From: Rhizobium sp. SEMIA4064
GTDB lineage: Bacteria; Pseudomonadota; Alphaproteobacteria; Rhizobiales; Rhizobiaceae
Assembly: GCF_003025035.1 (NCBI RefSeq)
Contig: NZ_PYJN01000016.1
Coordinates: forward strand, 310,001 to 374,000
Length of the DNA: 64,000 nucleotides
Direction: 5' to 3'
Part shown: one piece after another, positions 49,617 to 58,689 of the stretch
Layout of the letters: every line of letters starts with the position of its first letter
Numbering within the stretch: position 1 is the stretch's first letter
Program-made: the position numbers and the translations under genes
The notes under the pieces: model-generated
What the model was told of the DNA's origin: nothing
Databases searched by the model: none
What the model saw: the letters and a program-made list of their open reading frames with translations, nothing else

Positions 49617-51014
49617 TTACGACACGGCCTGCCGGCGGAACATCTTGACGAAATAGCTGTAAAGGCCAAGCAGACAAAAGGCCGCCCCGCCGGCCATTCC
49701 GGCGCCGACTGAAATCCACAGCGAATAGTCGAAGCCGGCTGTTGCCAGCACCGGCACGGCGAGCCCGACTGCTGAAAGCACGACCGGCTGCCAAACAAAA
49801 TCGAAGGGCAGCGCCATCAGCACTTTCACGCCGATCACCATCGCGATCAGAGCCCCGATCATCGCTCCGGCCATCAGCGCGCCGTCACTGAAGGAAACGA
49901 GATAACCGCCCGCGAGTGCGCCGACGTTGAGCAACACGCAATCCACCACGGCCAGCAGAAAGATCGCCAGCAGCCGATGGCGCAGATGCGCCGGCGTTGG
50001 CAGCATGTTGAGCGTCAAAGCCCGGCAGACTGACAGGCCGGTGACCAATGGCGCCGCGTGAAGAAAGCCATCGCGCAGGCTCAGAGCGATGACGAAATGA
50101 CCGACCGGCTGCAGCAGGGCAAAGATCCCCGCCGCCGTCATCAAGGTGAAACCCGTGAGCAGCGAATAGTAGCCGCCGAGCTGCCGCCGGAACGCCACTG
50201 TTGCGCCCTCGCGGTCGTAGGTTGCGACCACATCGGGATATTGGATGGCCTGCAGAGCCGAGACGATGAGCACGAAAGGCCGCTGCAGCAAGTCAAGCGC
50301 CAGCAGCGCCCCCGCCGCACCGCCCGCGCCCAAAGCCGCCGTCAGGATCGATTTCAACCCAAGCGGCGCCAAAAGCCCGATAACCGAGGCACCGGCCGCA
50401 ACGCTGCCATAGACAAAATGCTTTCGCATCAGCGGCAGTTGGAGATCCGCTGCCTCTCTCAGGCTGTTGCGGGTCAGGAACATTGCTAGTCCGCTATAGG
50501 CGACGTAACCTGCGAGCAGGCCGGCGACCGCATAGGCAAAACTCGGCATGATCGCCGCGCCAGCCAGCGTGCCAACCGCCAGAATGGTGGCCCGCGAACC
50601 CTGCAGCCGCGAAAAAGCGCGAAACTCCTGGCGGAAACGCAGCATAGTCAGATGCAGGTCGCTGCCACCCTGAAAGATCGCCACCAGACCGCCAAGCACC
50701 GCGATCTCCTTCGGTACTGCGAAGAAGGTCGATGCAAGGGCAGCCAGGATGCAGATCACGGAGCAAGCGGCAAATTCGACGGTTAAAGCCGTACGCTCCG
50801 CTGCCTCGCTACCCGGCGCCTGGCCCGGATAGAAACGGCTGCAGGCGAAACGCACCCATTCGAAACAGAAGATCGCCGCGAACTGGCTGATGGAAATGAA
50901 CAACGAATAGGCGGCATAATCCGCCGGCGACAGCAAATGCGCGACCGCGATCAGCAGCCCGAAAGCCACCGCCGCCTGATAAAAATATGCCGCCAATGCT
51001 ATGATCTTTGCCAT
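49617..51014 (-). CDS. Wzx/MviN-like polysaccharide flippase family protein
   Basis: The 465-residue protein has about twelve hydrophobic segments. It has weak resemblance to MATE-superfamily polysaccharide exporters (PST/Wzx), including the opening FLAYFYQAAVAFGLLIAVAHLLSPADYAAYSLF. It would move lipid-linked oligosaccharide across the inner membrane. An ATG at 51014 is the probable start; a TTG six codons earlier is possible. Its stop codon abuts the glycosyltransferase stop. Confidence 0.75.
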   Translation of the reverse strand: MAKIIALAAYFYQAAVAFGLLIAVAHLLSPADYAAYSLFISISQFAAIFCFEWVRFACSRFYPGQAPGSEAAERTALTVEFAACSVICILAALASTFFAVPKEIAVLGGLVAIFQGGSDLHLTMLRFRQEFRAFSRLQGSRATILAVGTLAGAAIMPSFAYAVAGLLAGYVAYSGLAMFLTRNSLREAADLQLPLMRKHFVYGSVAAGASVIGLLAPLGLKSILTAALGAGGAAGALLALDLLQRPFVLIVSALQAIQYPDVVATYDREGATVAFRRQLGGYYSLLTGFTLMTAAGIFALLQPVGHFVIALSLRDGFLHAAPLVTGLSVCRALTLNMLPTPAHLRHRLLAIFLLAVVDCVLLNVGALAGGYLVSFSDGALMAGAMIGALIAMVIGVKVLMALPFDFVWQPVVLSAVGLAVPVLATAGFDYSLWISVGAGMAGGAAFCLLGLYSYFVKMFRRQAVS

Positions 51015-51197
51015 GCCGGCAGCTAACAGCAAAAAGCTGAGAAAAGCGCTAAGCTATATGCGCAACATATAATGGACTTGGGCCGCAGGGGCCTCCCGTG
51101 AATTGCCTTTTTGCACCGCACACGTTAGAAGAACCCGCGAAATCAAAGGGGAGACGGAAGGGCGTTGGGCGGCGCCGGTCCGTGGAGGAGTGTCAGC

Positions 51198-52073
51198 ATG
51201 GAAACCATCAGCACAATAGCCGCATTGCGCGAGCGCCTTTCCGCTTATCGCAAAGCCGGAAAAAGCATCGGCCTGGTGCCGACCATGGGCTATCTGCACG
51301 CCGGCCACATGGAACTGGTTGCCCGCGCCAGGGCCGAAAACGACATTGTTGTCGTGTCGATCTTCGTCAATCCGCTGCAATTCGGCGCCAACGAGGATCT
51401 TACAAAATATCCGCGCGATCTTGAGCGCGACAGCACCATGCTGCGCGATGGCAAGGTCCATTTCCTCTTCGCTCCAACCGTGGCTGATATGTATCCGCGA
51501 CGGATGGAAACGCTGGTCGATGTGCCGAAGCTCGGGATGGAATTGGAGGGCGCGGTTCGCCCGGGCCATTTCTCCGGCGTTGCCACGGTCGTCACCAAGC
51601 TTTTCAACATCGTCCAACCCGATAGCGCTTACTTCGGCGAGAAAGACTATCAGCAGGTGGTGATCATCCGCCGCATGGTGGACGATCTGGCCCAGCCGGT
51701 CCGCGTCGTGCCGGTACCGACCGTGCGCGATGCCGATGGCTTGGCGCTGTCTTCGCGCAACGTCTATCTCTCGAAGAAAGAACGCGCCGCCGCGGTCATC
51801 GTGCCGAAAGCATTGGCCGAGGCCGAGCGGCTCTACGCAGAAGGTGCCGACGATCCAGCCGCTTTCGAGGCGGCACTGCGCGCCTTCATCGCCAACGAGC
51901 CGCTGGCGACACCCGAAGTCGCTGCTGTTTGCCATCCCGAAACCCTGGAGCCGCTGACGAGACTGCAGGGACAGCCTATCCTCGTTGCCCTCTTCGTCCG
52001 CATCGGCGCTACCCGCCTGCTCGACAACCGCGTCATTGGCCTCAAGCAGGCCGTCAGCGACAAGGCCGCCTGA
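51198..52073 (+). CDS. panC: pantoate-beta-alanine ligase PanC
   Basis: The 291-residue ligase joins pantoate and beta-alanine with ATP to make pantothenate. The HIGH-like ATP site [13 protein letters not shown] lies at residues 28-40. [25 protein letters not shown] and [11 protein letters not shown] (KMSKS-like) also identify the family. A GGAGGAG ribosome site precedes the ATG. It is the first of two pantothenate genes, one base before panB, with ketopantoate reductase elsewhere. Confidence 0.95.
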   Translation: METISTIAALRERLSAYRKAGKSIGLVPTMGYLHAGHMELVARARAENDIVVVSIFVNPLQFGANEDLTKYPRDLERDSTMLRDGKVHFLFAPTVADMYPRRMETLVDVPKLGMELEGAVRPGHFSGVATVVTKLFNIVQPDSAYFGEKDYQQVVIIRRMVDDLAQPVRVVPVPTVRDADGLALSSRNVYLSKKERAAAVIVPKALAEAERLYAEGADDPAAFEAALRAFIANEPLATPEVAAVCHPETLEPLTRLQGQPILVALFVRIGATRLLDNRVIGLKQAVSDKAA

Positions 52074-52074
52074 G

Positions 52075-52896
52075 ATGAGCACGATCGGACAGACAAAGCG
52101 TACCACACCCACCCAGATCGAGGCGATGAAGGGCACGCGCCCGATCGTCAGCCTCACGGCCTACACGACACCGATCGCCCGGCTTCTCGACCCGCATTGC
52201 GACCTGCTTCTGGTCGGCGATTCCCTCGGCATGGTCCTTTACGGCATGGAAACGACGGTCGGGGTTACGCTGGAGATGATGATCGCCCATGGCCAAGGCG
52301 TCATGCGCGGCGCTCAAAAGGCCTGTGTTATCGTCGACCTGCCTTTCGGCTCTTATCAGGAATCGAAGGAACAGGCTTTTCGCAATTCGGCACGCATTTT
52401 GAAAGAAACAGGCTGCAACGGCGTCAAGCTGGAGGGTGGCGAGGAGATGGCCGAGACGGTCGCATTCCTGACCAGCCGCGGCGTTCCGGTCTTCGGCCAT
52501 GTCGGCCTAATGCCGCAAAAGGTCAATACGAGCGGCGGCTATCGCTCGCTCGGCCGCTCCGACGAAGAAGCTGACAAAATCCGGCGCGATGCCAAGGTGA
52601 TTGCGCAAGCCGGCGCCTTTGCGCTTCTCGTCGAGGGCACTGTGGAGCCCCTCGCCCGTGAAATCACCGCCTCGATCGATATCCCGACCGTCGGCATCGG
52701 CGCGTCGCCGGCCTGCGATGGCCAGATTCTAGTATCGGACGATATGTTCGGCCTTTTCAGCGATTTCAAGCCGCGCTTCGTGAAGCATTTTGCCGAGCTG
52801 GCGCCGACCATTTCCAAGGCGGCAGAAGCCTATGCAGAGGAAGTGAAGGCAAGGACGTTTCCGGGTCCGGAACATACGTTCCAGGTGAAAAAGTAG
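52075..52896 (+). CDS. panB: ketopantoate hydroxymethyltransferase PanB
   Basis: The 273-residue TIM-barrel enzyme transfers a hydroxymethyl group to 2-oxoisovalerate to make ketopantoate. Metal ligands and substrate motifs include [50 protein letters not shown] and [17 protein letters not shown]. The ATG lies one base past the panC stop, so the genes are tightly coupled. Its substrate comes from the valine branch that ilvB and ilvN feed. Confidence 0.95.
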   Translation: MSTIGQTKRTTPTQIEAMKGTRPIVSLTAYTTPIARLLDPHCDLLLVGDSLGMVLYGMETTVGVTLEMMIAHGQGVMRGAQKACVIVDLPFGSYQESKEQAFRNSARILKETGCNGVKLEGGEEMAETVAFLTSRGVPVFGHVGLMPQKVNTSGGYRSLGRSDEEADKIRRDAKVIAQAGAFALLVEGTVEPLAREITASIDIPTVGIGASPACDGQILVSDDMFGLFSDFKPRFVKHFAELAPTISKAAEAYAEEVKARTFPGPEHTFQVKK

Positions 52897-52911
52897 CGGG
52901 ACACGCTACTT
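52891..52911 (+). terminator. hairpin at the panB stop
   Basis: AAGTAGCG and CGCTACTT form a perfect eight-base stem around GGACA and include the panB stop codon. There is no T-run after it, so termination may be inefficient. Confidence 0.4.
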
Positions 52912-52979
52912 GTCGTCCATTGTTCCCAGCTCTTCCGATAGAACGCCTACGAGGCGACAATCGAAACGAGGCCAGTTCA

Positions 52980-53735
52980 ATGATCGGTGTGGAACGTGGA
53001 AACCTCCTTGGTGCTGGCAAAGAGGCGGAAGTCTATGAGAGCGGCACGCTGGTTCTAAAGCTATACAAGACGCCCTCATCCAAGGCGTCAGCATTTCGAG
53101 AGGCGGCAATCCTCGCAATCCTCGAAGATCTGGGCGTCAACGCTCCGAGGGTGCAGGAAGTCGGCGAAATTGAAGGCCGCTGGGGCCTGACCATGACACG
53201 AGCCGAAGGCGGGACATTCGGCGAAGCAATCACCCTGCGGCCGCTGAAGACGCCAGCCTATCTGGATGCTCTGGCGGCCATACATTGCAAAATCCACGAG
53301 CATAGCGGCGTCAGACTTCCAAGTCTGAAATCGCGCTTGTCTCACAATATTGAGCGAGCGGCGCAGTTGCAGGAGATCCAACGGCAGCATCTCTTGTCCG
53401 GGCTTCGTCGCATGCCAGATGGCGACAGGCTTTGTCACGGAGACTTTCACCCTTGGAATGTGCTTGGATCTCTTGAGCGCGCAGGTACGGTCGATTGGCT
53501 TGACGCCTGCAGCGGAGACCCATTTGCAGATGTCTGCCGAAGCTACGTTCTCATACATCACTATGATCGCGACCTGGCCGCAGCTTATGTCGATGCCTAT
53601 GCGGGTATAAGCGGCGGGAGCCGTGCGGCCATTCTCATCTGGCTTCCTTATGTTGCAGCAGCCCGATTGTCCGAGGGCGTTCCCGATGAGGTCGAGAGTT
53701 TGATGAGGATGGTCGAGGGCAGCGCACTGCGCTAA
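52980..53735 (+). CDS. phosphotransferase-fold kinase (APH-like)
   Basis: The 251-residue protein has the APH/choline-kinase fold: a Gly-rich nucleotide loop (LLGAGKEAEVYESG), the conserved Lys in LVLKLYK, the catalytic loop LCHGDFHPWNVLG and the metal-binding VDWLDACSGDP (D-W instead of D-F-G). Substrates in this family range from aminoglycosides to small metabolites and lipids. I see no evidence for antibiotic resistance. The start ATG is preceded by GAGG. Confidence 0.75.
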   Translation: MIGVERGNLLGAGKEAEVYESGTLVLKLYKTPSSKASAFREAAILAILEDLGVNAPRVQEVGEIEGRWGLTMTRAEGGTFGEAITLRPLKTPAYLDALAAIHCKIHEHSGVRLPSLKSRLSHNIERAAQLQEIQRQHLLSGLRRMPDGDRLCHGDFHPWNVLGSLERAGTVDWLDACSGDPFADVCRSYVLIHHYDRDLAAAYVDAYAGISGGSRAAILIWLPYVAAARLSEGVPDEVESLMRMVEGSALR

Positions 53736-53736
53736 G

Positions 53737-54006
53737 TCACCGCCTCCCCGGTTGCGAATGGCTTACTGCTTCTCTTTCCAGCAAATAGATCGCCTCGCCA
53801 AAATCCTCCATCTTCGTCATCAGCGCCGCATGGGCGTCGCGCAGGCCCTGATTGTAGAAATGCGGCCCGATTTCGGTCGTGAAGAAATCGAGCAGGAATT
53901 CCGCCGGCAGCGCGCCGAGCGTCTGGTCGAGTTCATCGGAGAAATATTGCTGAAGGCGGGCGACGATCGCGGCTTTTTCCTCTTTCGGAAAGGCAATCTC
54001 TTTCAT
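53737..54006 (-). CDS. DUF2164 family protein
   Basis: The 89-residue protein (FPKEEKAAIVARLQQYFSDELDQTLGALPAEFLLDFFTTEIGPHFYNQGLRDAHAAL) matches DUF2164, a small helical family without a known function. The stop is one base from the kinase stop, so the pair is convergent. It has no obvious partner. Confidence 0.85.
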   Translation of the reverse strand: MKEIAFPKEEKAAIVARLQQYFSDELDQTLGALPAEFLLDFFTTEIGPHFYNQGLRDAHAALMTKMEDFGEAIYLLEREAVSHSQPGRR

Positions 54007-54146
54007 CTATGATACCCCGGTGTTTTACGAGCAAATCCAATCGGCTAGATCAACGAAATCAATTGTCCTATCAAGGAAATTGAATTGCCGACACTCCGCC
54101 CGCAGCTTACAGCTCCATCAGTTTTCCATAAAGGACAGAGCGGGCC

Positions 54147-54869
54147 ATGAGTCGCGGGGATTTTTTTGAAGGCTTGAAAGCGGGCATCCCCATCGGCCTC
54201 GCGGCGGCGCCCTTCGGCGCATTGTTCGGTGCTCTGGCGAGCGACCAGGGCATGTCGCTCGGCGAACTCACCCTGATGAGCGGCACCGTCTATGCCGGCG
54301 CCAGCCAGATGGTGGGCATTGAGCTATTCGGCCATAATGTCCAGGCGTGGCTGATCGTTCTGTCGATCCTGGCGGTCAATTTCCGTCATGTGCTCTATTC
54401 GGCCGCGATCGCCCGTTACATCAGGCGCTTCTCGCCCGTCGAAAAATTCTTCACTTTCTTCCTGCTGGTCGATCCGCAATTTGCCGAAACCATCAAGCGC
54501 GCCGAAAGCGGCAAGCCGGTCACCTTTGCCTGGTACTTCGGTTTCGCAGCGATGATCTACGTTCCCTGGGTGGTGATCAGCCTCGTCGGCGGCATGCTTG
54601 GCAGCCTGGTCGGCGATCCCAAGACGATCGGCCTCGATATTTTACTGCCAATCTATTTCCTCGGCATCGTCATCGGCTTCCGCAAACGCGACAATTTCCT
54701 GCCCGTGGTTATCGCCAGCACCGCCGCCTCGGCCATTGCCTATCGCTATGTCGGTTCGCCCTGGCATGTCAGCATCGGCGCCTTTGCAGGCGTTGCCCTC
54801 GCCGCCATGCTGCCGCCGCTCAGATCGAACCGCAAGCCCGACCTCGCCACCGAAAATCACGAGGTCTGA
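54147..54869 (+). CDS. azlC: AzlC-type branched-chain amino acid exporter subunit
   Basis: The 240-residue membrane protein has the AzlC/YgaZ plan: GIPIGLAAAPFGALFGALASDQGMSLGELTLMSGTVYAGASQMV, then NFRHVLYSAAIARYIR and hydrophobic C-terminal helices. With AzlD it exports branched-chain amino acids (and analogues such as azaleucine). The next gene starts two bases after its stop. A valine/leucine export function fits the local branched-chain biosynthesis genes but is not shown. Confidence 0.9.
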   Translation: MSRGDFFEGLKAGIPIGLAAAPFGALFGALASDQGMSLGELTLMSGTVYAGASQMVGIELFGHNVQAWLIVLSILAVNFRHVLYSAAIARYIRRFSPVEKFFTFFLLVDPQFAETIKRAESGKPVTFAWYFGFAAMIYVPWVVISLVGGMLGSLVGDPKTIGLDILLPIYFLGIVIGFRKRDNFLPVVIASTAASAIAYRYVGSPWHVSIGAFAGVALAAMLPPLRSNRKPDLATENHEV

Positions 54870-54871
54870 CC

Positions 54872-55183
54872 ATGACCGATTTCAATCCGCACATGGTCCT
54901 GCTGATTTTCGCTGCCGCTGTCGTCACCTTCCTCACGCGCATCGGCGGCTACATCCTCATTACCAAGATGACCCGCATCCCTCCCCGCGTCGAGGCCGCG
55001 CTGAACGCGGTACCGGCCGCCGTCCTCACCACGCTCGTCGCACCCGCCTTTTTCATCGGCGGCTGGGATACGAAGGTGGCGATGGCCGTGGCGCTATTGG
55101 TGGGCTTGCGCTTCTCGCCGACATTCATGCTCATCGCCGGCTGGGTGGTCGTGATGGTCTGGAGACATTTCCTCGGCATCTAG
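54872..55183 (+). CDS. azlD: AzlD-type branched-chain amino acid exporter subunit
   Basis: The 103-residue protein has three to four membrane helices (VLLIFAAAVVTFLTRIGGYILI, ALNAVPAAVLTTLVAPAFFI, FMLIAGWVVVMVWRHFLGI), typical of AzlD/YgaH. It forms the exporter with AzlC, whose stop is two bases upstream. Confidence 0.9.
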   Translation: MTDFNPHMVLLIFAAAVVTFLTRIGGYILITKMTRIPPRVEAALNAVPAAVLTTLVAPAFFIGGWDTKVAMAVALLVGLRFSPTFMLIAGWVVVMVWRHFLGI

Positions 55184-55200
55184 CCCGAAGGAAAGCGATG

Positions 55201-55229
55201 CCTATCCTGCCCTTTACGGGCAGAATAGG
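55201..55229. terminator. hairpin between azlD and pepP
   Basis: CCTATCCTGCCC and GGGCAGAATAGG form a 12-base stem with one mismatch around TTTAC, located between the convergent azlD and pepP genes. Neither side has a clear T-tract. Confidence 0.4.
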
Positions 55230-55236
55230 CCACTCC

Positions 55237-57072
55237 TCAGCGACTGAGTTCCAGGGTCGCATTTTCCAGCCAAGCACGGATCTCCTTGTCGTGGATCAGC
55301 GGCATCAGCGCTTCGCGGGTTCTGACGTGATAATCGTTCAGCCATTGTAATTCGTCGCGGGTCAGCAGTTCCGGCAGGACGAGGCTACGGTCGATCGGGC
55401 AGAAAGTCAGCGTTTCAAAGCCGAGCATCGGCATGTCGCCACCTTCAATCTCCTCCGCATCGCGAATGTAGATCAGATTCTCGATGCGGATGCCGAAATG
55501 GCCTGGGCGGTAATAGCCCGGCTCGTTCGACAGGATCATGCCGGGCAGCAGCTCCTGCGTCGATAGCCGCGAGATGCGCTGCGGGCCCTCATGTACCGAA
55601 AGATACGAGCCGACGCCATGGCCGGTGCCATGGGCAAAATCCACACCGGATTTCCAGAGCGCGATACGTGCCAGCGGATCGAGATCGCAACCGCGCGAGC
55701 CCTTGGGGAAGCGCGCCGTGCTGATGGCGATCATGCCCTTCAACACCAGCGTGAACAGGCGCTTCTGCTCCTCGGAAACAGCACCGATGCCCACGGTGCG
55801 GGTAATGTCGGTCGTGCCGTTGATATATTGAGCACCGGAATCGATCAAAAACAGCTCGCCGGCCTGGATCAGCCGATCGCTCGCCGTCGTGACGCGATAG
55901 TGCATGATCGCCGCATGTTCACCTGCGCCAGCGATGGTATCGAAGGAGATATCCTTGAGCGGGTTCTGCATGCTCTGACCGACGCGCACGCGGCTTGCCT
56001 CCAGCCGTTCGGCAGCGGCGATTTCCGTGATCGTGCCTGGCTTACTGGTCTCCAGCCAATAGAGGAATTCGACCATAGCTGCGCCGTCCTGCAGATGGGC
56101 AGCGGCCGAGCCGTTGATTTCGGCGGCATTCTTGCGCGCCCGCGGCAGCCGGGCCGGATCGGTGCCCTCCACCACCTCTCCGCCCTCGCGACGGATGAGG
56201 TCGGTCAGCGCATAGGAAGCGAGATCGGGATCGACGAGAATGCGCCCGCCATTTGCGGAGGCGGTAGCCAGTTGCTTGGCGAGATCGGAAGGCGGCAATT
56301 GTCTGCAGATCTGCGCTAGATAGGCCTCCGCCTCGACCTTGGTCTTGCGCTTGTCAAGGACGAGCTCCGCTTCGCCCTCGGCATAGATGATGGCGCGGGC
56401 CAGAGGATGCGGCGTGTGCGGCACATCGTTGCCGCGAATATTGAAGATCCAGGCGACCGAAGACGGATCGGTGATCAGCGCGGCCTTGAGCTTCTTGGCC
56501 TTCAGATCGGCCGCGATGGCTGCCAGCTTGTCCTTGGCGAGAACACCAGCCTGCGCAATATCCTGAATGATGACGGCGCCCAGCGGTTCGGCCGGCCGGT
56601 CGCTCCAGAGCTTGTCGAGCGGATTATGCGGCAGGAAGACAAGCTTGCCTCCGATTTCCGCCAGTGCCTTTTCCAGCCGCCGCACCTCCGCGCCGGTGTG
56701 CAGCCACGGATCGATGCCGAGCCTGAAGCCCTTGGGCGCATGGCGCGGCAGCCAGACATGCGGCGGCTCGTCGACCAGATCGCCACCGGTAAAGACCGAT
56801 CCGTCCACCTGCTCGGCAAGCTGCGTCACATAGCGGCCATCGACGAAAACCACGGCCTGCGACTGTGTCACAAGCGCAACACCCGCAGAGCCAGTGAATC
56901 CGGTCAACCAGGCCAGACGCTCCGAGCACTTGGGCACATACTCGCCCTGATACTCATCGGCACGGGGTACGAGGAAGCCGTCAATGCCGAGATCGCTGAA
57001 GGCGGCCCGCAGACCGGTGACGCGCTCGCGGCCGAATTGCGGGGTGGAAGTGACGTCGAAAGACTGGAACAT
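55237..57072 (-). CDS. pepP: Xaa-Pro aminopeptidase (M24, aminopeptidase P family)
   Basis: The 611-residue metallopeptidase removes N-terminal residues ahead of proline. It has two creatinase-like domains (residues about 1-310), then an M24 catalytic domain. The metal ligands are in LIDSGAQYINGTTDITRTV (two Asp), FAHGTGHGVGSYLSVHEGP (His), NEPGYYRPGHFGIRIENLI (two Glu). The long architecture resembles eukaryotic APP1 rather than E. coli PepP (441 residues). It recycles proline-containing peptides in the cytoplasm. Confidence 0.9.
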   Translation of the reverse strand: MFQSFDVTSTPQFGRERVTGLRAAFSDLGIDGFLVPRADEYQGEYVPKCSERLAWLTGFTGSAGVALVTQSQAVVFVDGRYVTQLAEQVDGSVFTGGDLVDEPPHVWLPRHAPKGFRLGIDPWLHTGAEVRRLEKALAEIGGKLVFLPHNPLDKLWSDRPAEPLGAVIIQDIAQAGVLAKDKLAAIAADLKAKKLKAALITDPSSVAWIFNIRGNDVPHTPHPLARAIIYAEGEAELVLDKRKTKVEAEAYLAQICRQLPPSDLAKQLATASANGGRILVDPDLASYALTDLIRREGGEVVEGTDPARLPRARKNAAEINGSAAAHLQDGAAMVEFLYWLETSKPGTITEIAAAERLEASRVRVGQSMQNPLKDISFDTIAGAGEHAAIMHYRVTTASDRLIQAGELFLIDSGAQYINGTTDITRTVGIGAVSEEQKRLFTLVLKGMIAISTARFPKGSRGCDLDPLARIALWKSGVDFAHGTGHGVGSYLSVHEGPQRISRLSTQELLPGMILSNEPGYYRPGHFGIRIENLIYIRDAEEIEGGDMPMLGFETLTFCPIDRSLVLPELLTRDELQWLNDYHVRTREALMPLIHDKEIRAWLENATLELSR

Positions 57073-57410
57073 GGCTTAATCCGAATATGACCCGAGAATC
57101 CGCGAAACTGAGCGGCGACAGCATGTTAGAGCATGAGCCCGAGAAGTGTGAAACGATTTTCAGGCCCGATTGCGCACTATTGATCCGAAGAGAACTCCGA
57201 CCGACGCCCTCAAGGTAAGAGAATCGGACGTTAACGAATTCGCCCATTTCGTGAGCAGGCAGGTTGAATTGTGACATCATCACGACGCGAATTATGCATC
57301 AACTGCATAGCTCCCATGAAGCATGCCCCCTGCCACGCAAAAAGGCGAGTCGCTATATGGAGCGCATCAAACGGGGTTCACGACGAACCCACTCAAAAAG
57401 GACTATGAAA
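57073..57410. other. gap between pepP and the small ORF
   Basis: The gap is 338 bases. It includes the pepP promoter region (minus) and leads into the small + strand ORF at 57411. I see no clear promoter or operator. Confidence 0.35.
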
Positions 57411-57551
57411 ATGCCTATCTCTCGCTCCGTATATGTTAGCCCGGCGCTGGCAGGCGAGCGTCGCACCGTACGTCACTCCATCGGCGCGCTTCGTCAGCTC
57501 GAAGTCGAAACGTCGAAGGCAATCGGCGCAAACCGTGGCGGTCGCCACTAA
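57411..57551 (+). CDS. small basic protein, 46 residues, unknown
   Basis: An ATG with AAAAAGGA eight bases upstream opens a 46-residue ORF (MPISRSVYVSPALAGERRTV... GANRGGRH), ending in TAA. It is basic and has no membrane segment. A strong terminator lies 140 bases downstream, which supports transcription. The family is not recognised. It might be a real small protein or part of a small RNA. Confidence 0.5.
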   Translation: MPISRSVYVSPALAGERRTVRHSIGALRQLEVETSKAIGANRGGRH

Positions 57552-57691
57552 CAGTTACAAGACTACGCGTTCGTATTGGATCGCGGTCCGGAACTCCTCC
57601 TCCCTCCCCGGATTGCGACCTGAACGGTAGAGCCCGCTTGAGCACTCCTCCACACGCTCGCGGGCAGGATCGGTCAGATACCGGTCTGCAG

Positions 57692-57715
57692 GGCGGTGCT
57701 TCGGCACCGCCTTTT
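57692..57715 (+). terminator. strong rho-independent terminator
   Basis: GGCGGTGC and GCACCGCC pair perfectly around the stable TTCG tetraloop, followed by four T and then GCGTTTT. It ends the transcript of the small ORF region. Confidence 0.85.
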
Positions 57716-57744
57716 GCGTTTTAGGTCTCCCACAATAAGGTCTG

Positions 57745-57766
57745 CTCTCCCCGCGTGCGGGGAGAG
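57745..57766. repeat. rhizobial intergenic palindrome, copy 3
   Basis: CTCTCCCCGC and GCGGGGAGAG are perfect inverted copies around GT, with flank GGTTAGGGTAAG. It matches the repeats at 4107 and 4197 and lies between convergent transcription units before prmA. Confidence 0.6.
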
Positions 57767-57790
57767 GGTTAGGGTAAGCGGCGAAGGATT

Positions 57791-58669
57791 TTAAGGCCGG
57801 TCGAGATGGATGGTGACCCAGCCATTGCGCCAGATGGTGCGCACATGGCGCATCCTTACACCGTTATAGGCGGCCAGCACCTTCCAACGCTGCTGGGCGA
57901 GGATGCCGGAAAGAATCACCGAACCGCCGGGCGCGAGATGGGCAACCAGTTGCGGCGCCATTTTGATCAGCGGCCGAGCAAGAATATTGGCGATGATCAG
58001 GTCGAAAGGCCCGTGGCGGGAAAAGGCCGTGGAATGAAAGCCGGGCGCCGTCTCCAGCGCGATACCGGAGGCTATGCCGTTGCCGCGAACATTTTCACGG
58101 GCAACACGAACCGCAACCGGATCGATATCGGTGGCGAGAACCGGAATATTGCGCAACTTGCGCACGCCGATCGCCAGGACGCCGCTACCCGTGCCGAGAT
58201 CGAGCGCGTTGCGCACCCGGCGGCTGGCGAGCACTTTTTCGATCGTCTCCAGGCAACCCGCCGTCGTACCGTGATGGCCCGTGCCGAAGGCTTGGCCGGC
58301 ATCGATCTCGATGGCGATATCGCTGGGCTTCACCTTGTCGCGATCATGCGAGCCATGCACCAGGAAGCGCCCTGCCCGAACCGGCTTAAGCCCCTCCAGC
58401 GACTTTGCGATCCAATCGACATCGGGAATGACTTCCCTTTGGATGACGAGTTCCGGAAAAGCTGGCTTCAACACGCCTGCAAATCGGGCGTGCACGTCCT
58501 CTTCGTCGTCTGCATAGAGATAGATCGAAGCTTCCCAGATATCCTTCTTCTCATCGATCTCGGTGGTGGCGATCGGCAATTCTTCGTCTTCGAACATCGG
58601 CGTCATCAGATCGAGAATCTGTTCGGCCTTTTTCTCGGTCGTCGTTACGTACAGGCGGATTTCACTCAA
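57791..58669 (-). CDS. prmA: ribosomal protein L11 methyltransferase PrmA
   Basis: The 292-residue enzyme trimethylates ribosomal protein L11 with S-adenosylmethionine. The N-terminal substrate domain (about 1-120) is followed by the methyltransferase fold: GQAFGTGHHGTTAGCLE, ALDLGTGSGVLAIG, DIDPVAVRVARENV and ANILARPLI. The start is TTG at 58669, 20 bases from the FAD monooxygenase stop. It is the last gene of the SCO-monooxygenase-prmA run. Confidence 0.93.
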   Translation of the reverse strand: MSEIRLYVTTTEKKAEQILDLMTPMFEDEELPIATTEIDEKKDIWEASIYLYADDEEDVHARFAGVLKPAFPELVIQREVIPDVDWIAKSLEGLKPVRAGRFLVHGSHDRDKVKPSDIAIEIDAGQAFGTGHHGTTAGCLETIEKVLASRRVRNALDLGTGSGVLAIGVRKLRNIPVLATDIDPVAVRVARENVRGNGIASGIALETAPGFHSTAFSRHGPFDLIIANILARPLIKMAPQLVAHLAPGGSVILSGILAQQRWKVLAAYNGVRMRHVRTIWRNGWVTIHLDRP

Positions 58670-58689
58670 GTCTTCGTTCTCTCTTGCTC

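Noticed and set aside
52980..53735. Aminoglycoside resistance gene
   Set aside because: It has the phosphotransferase fold and the catalytic loop, but it is a generic family in chromosomal context. Nothing points to a drug substrate.
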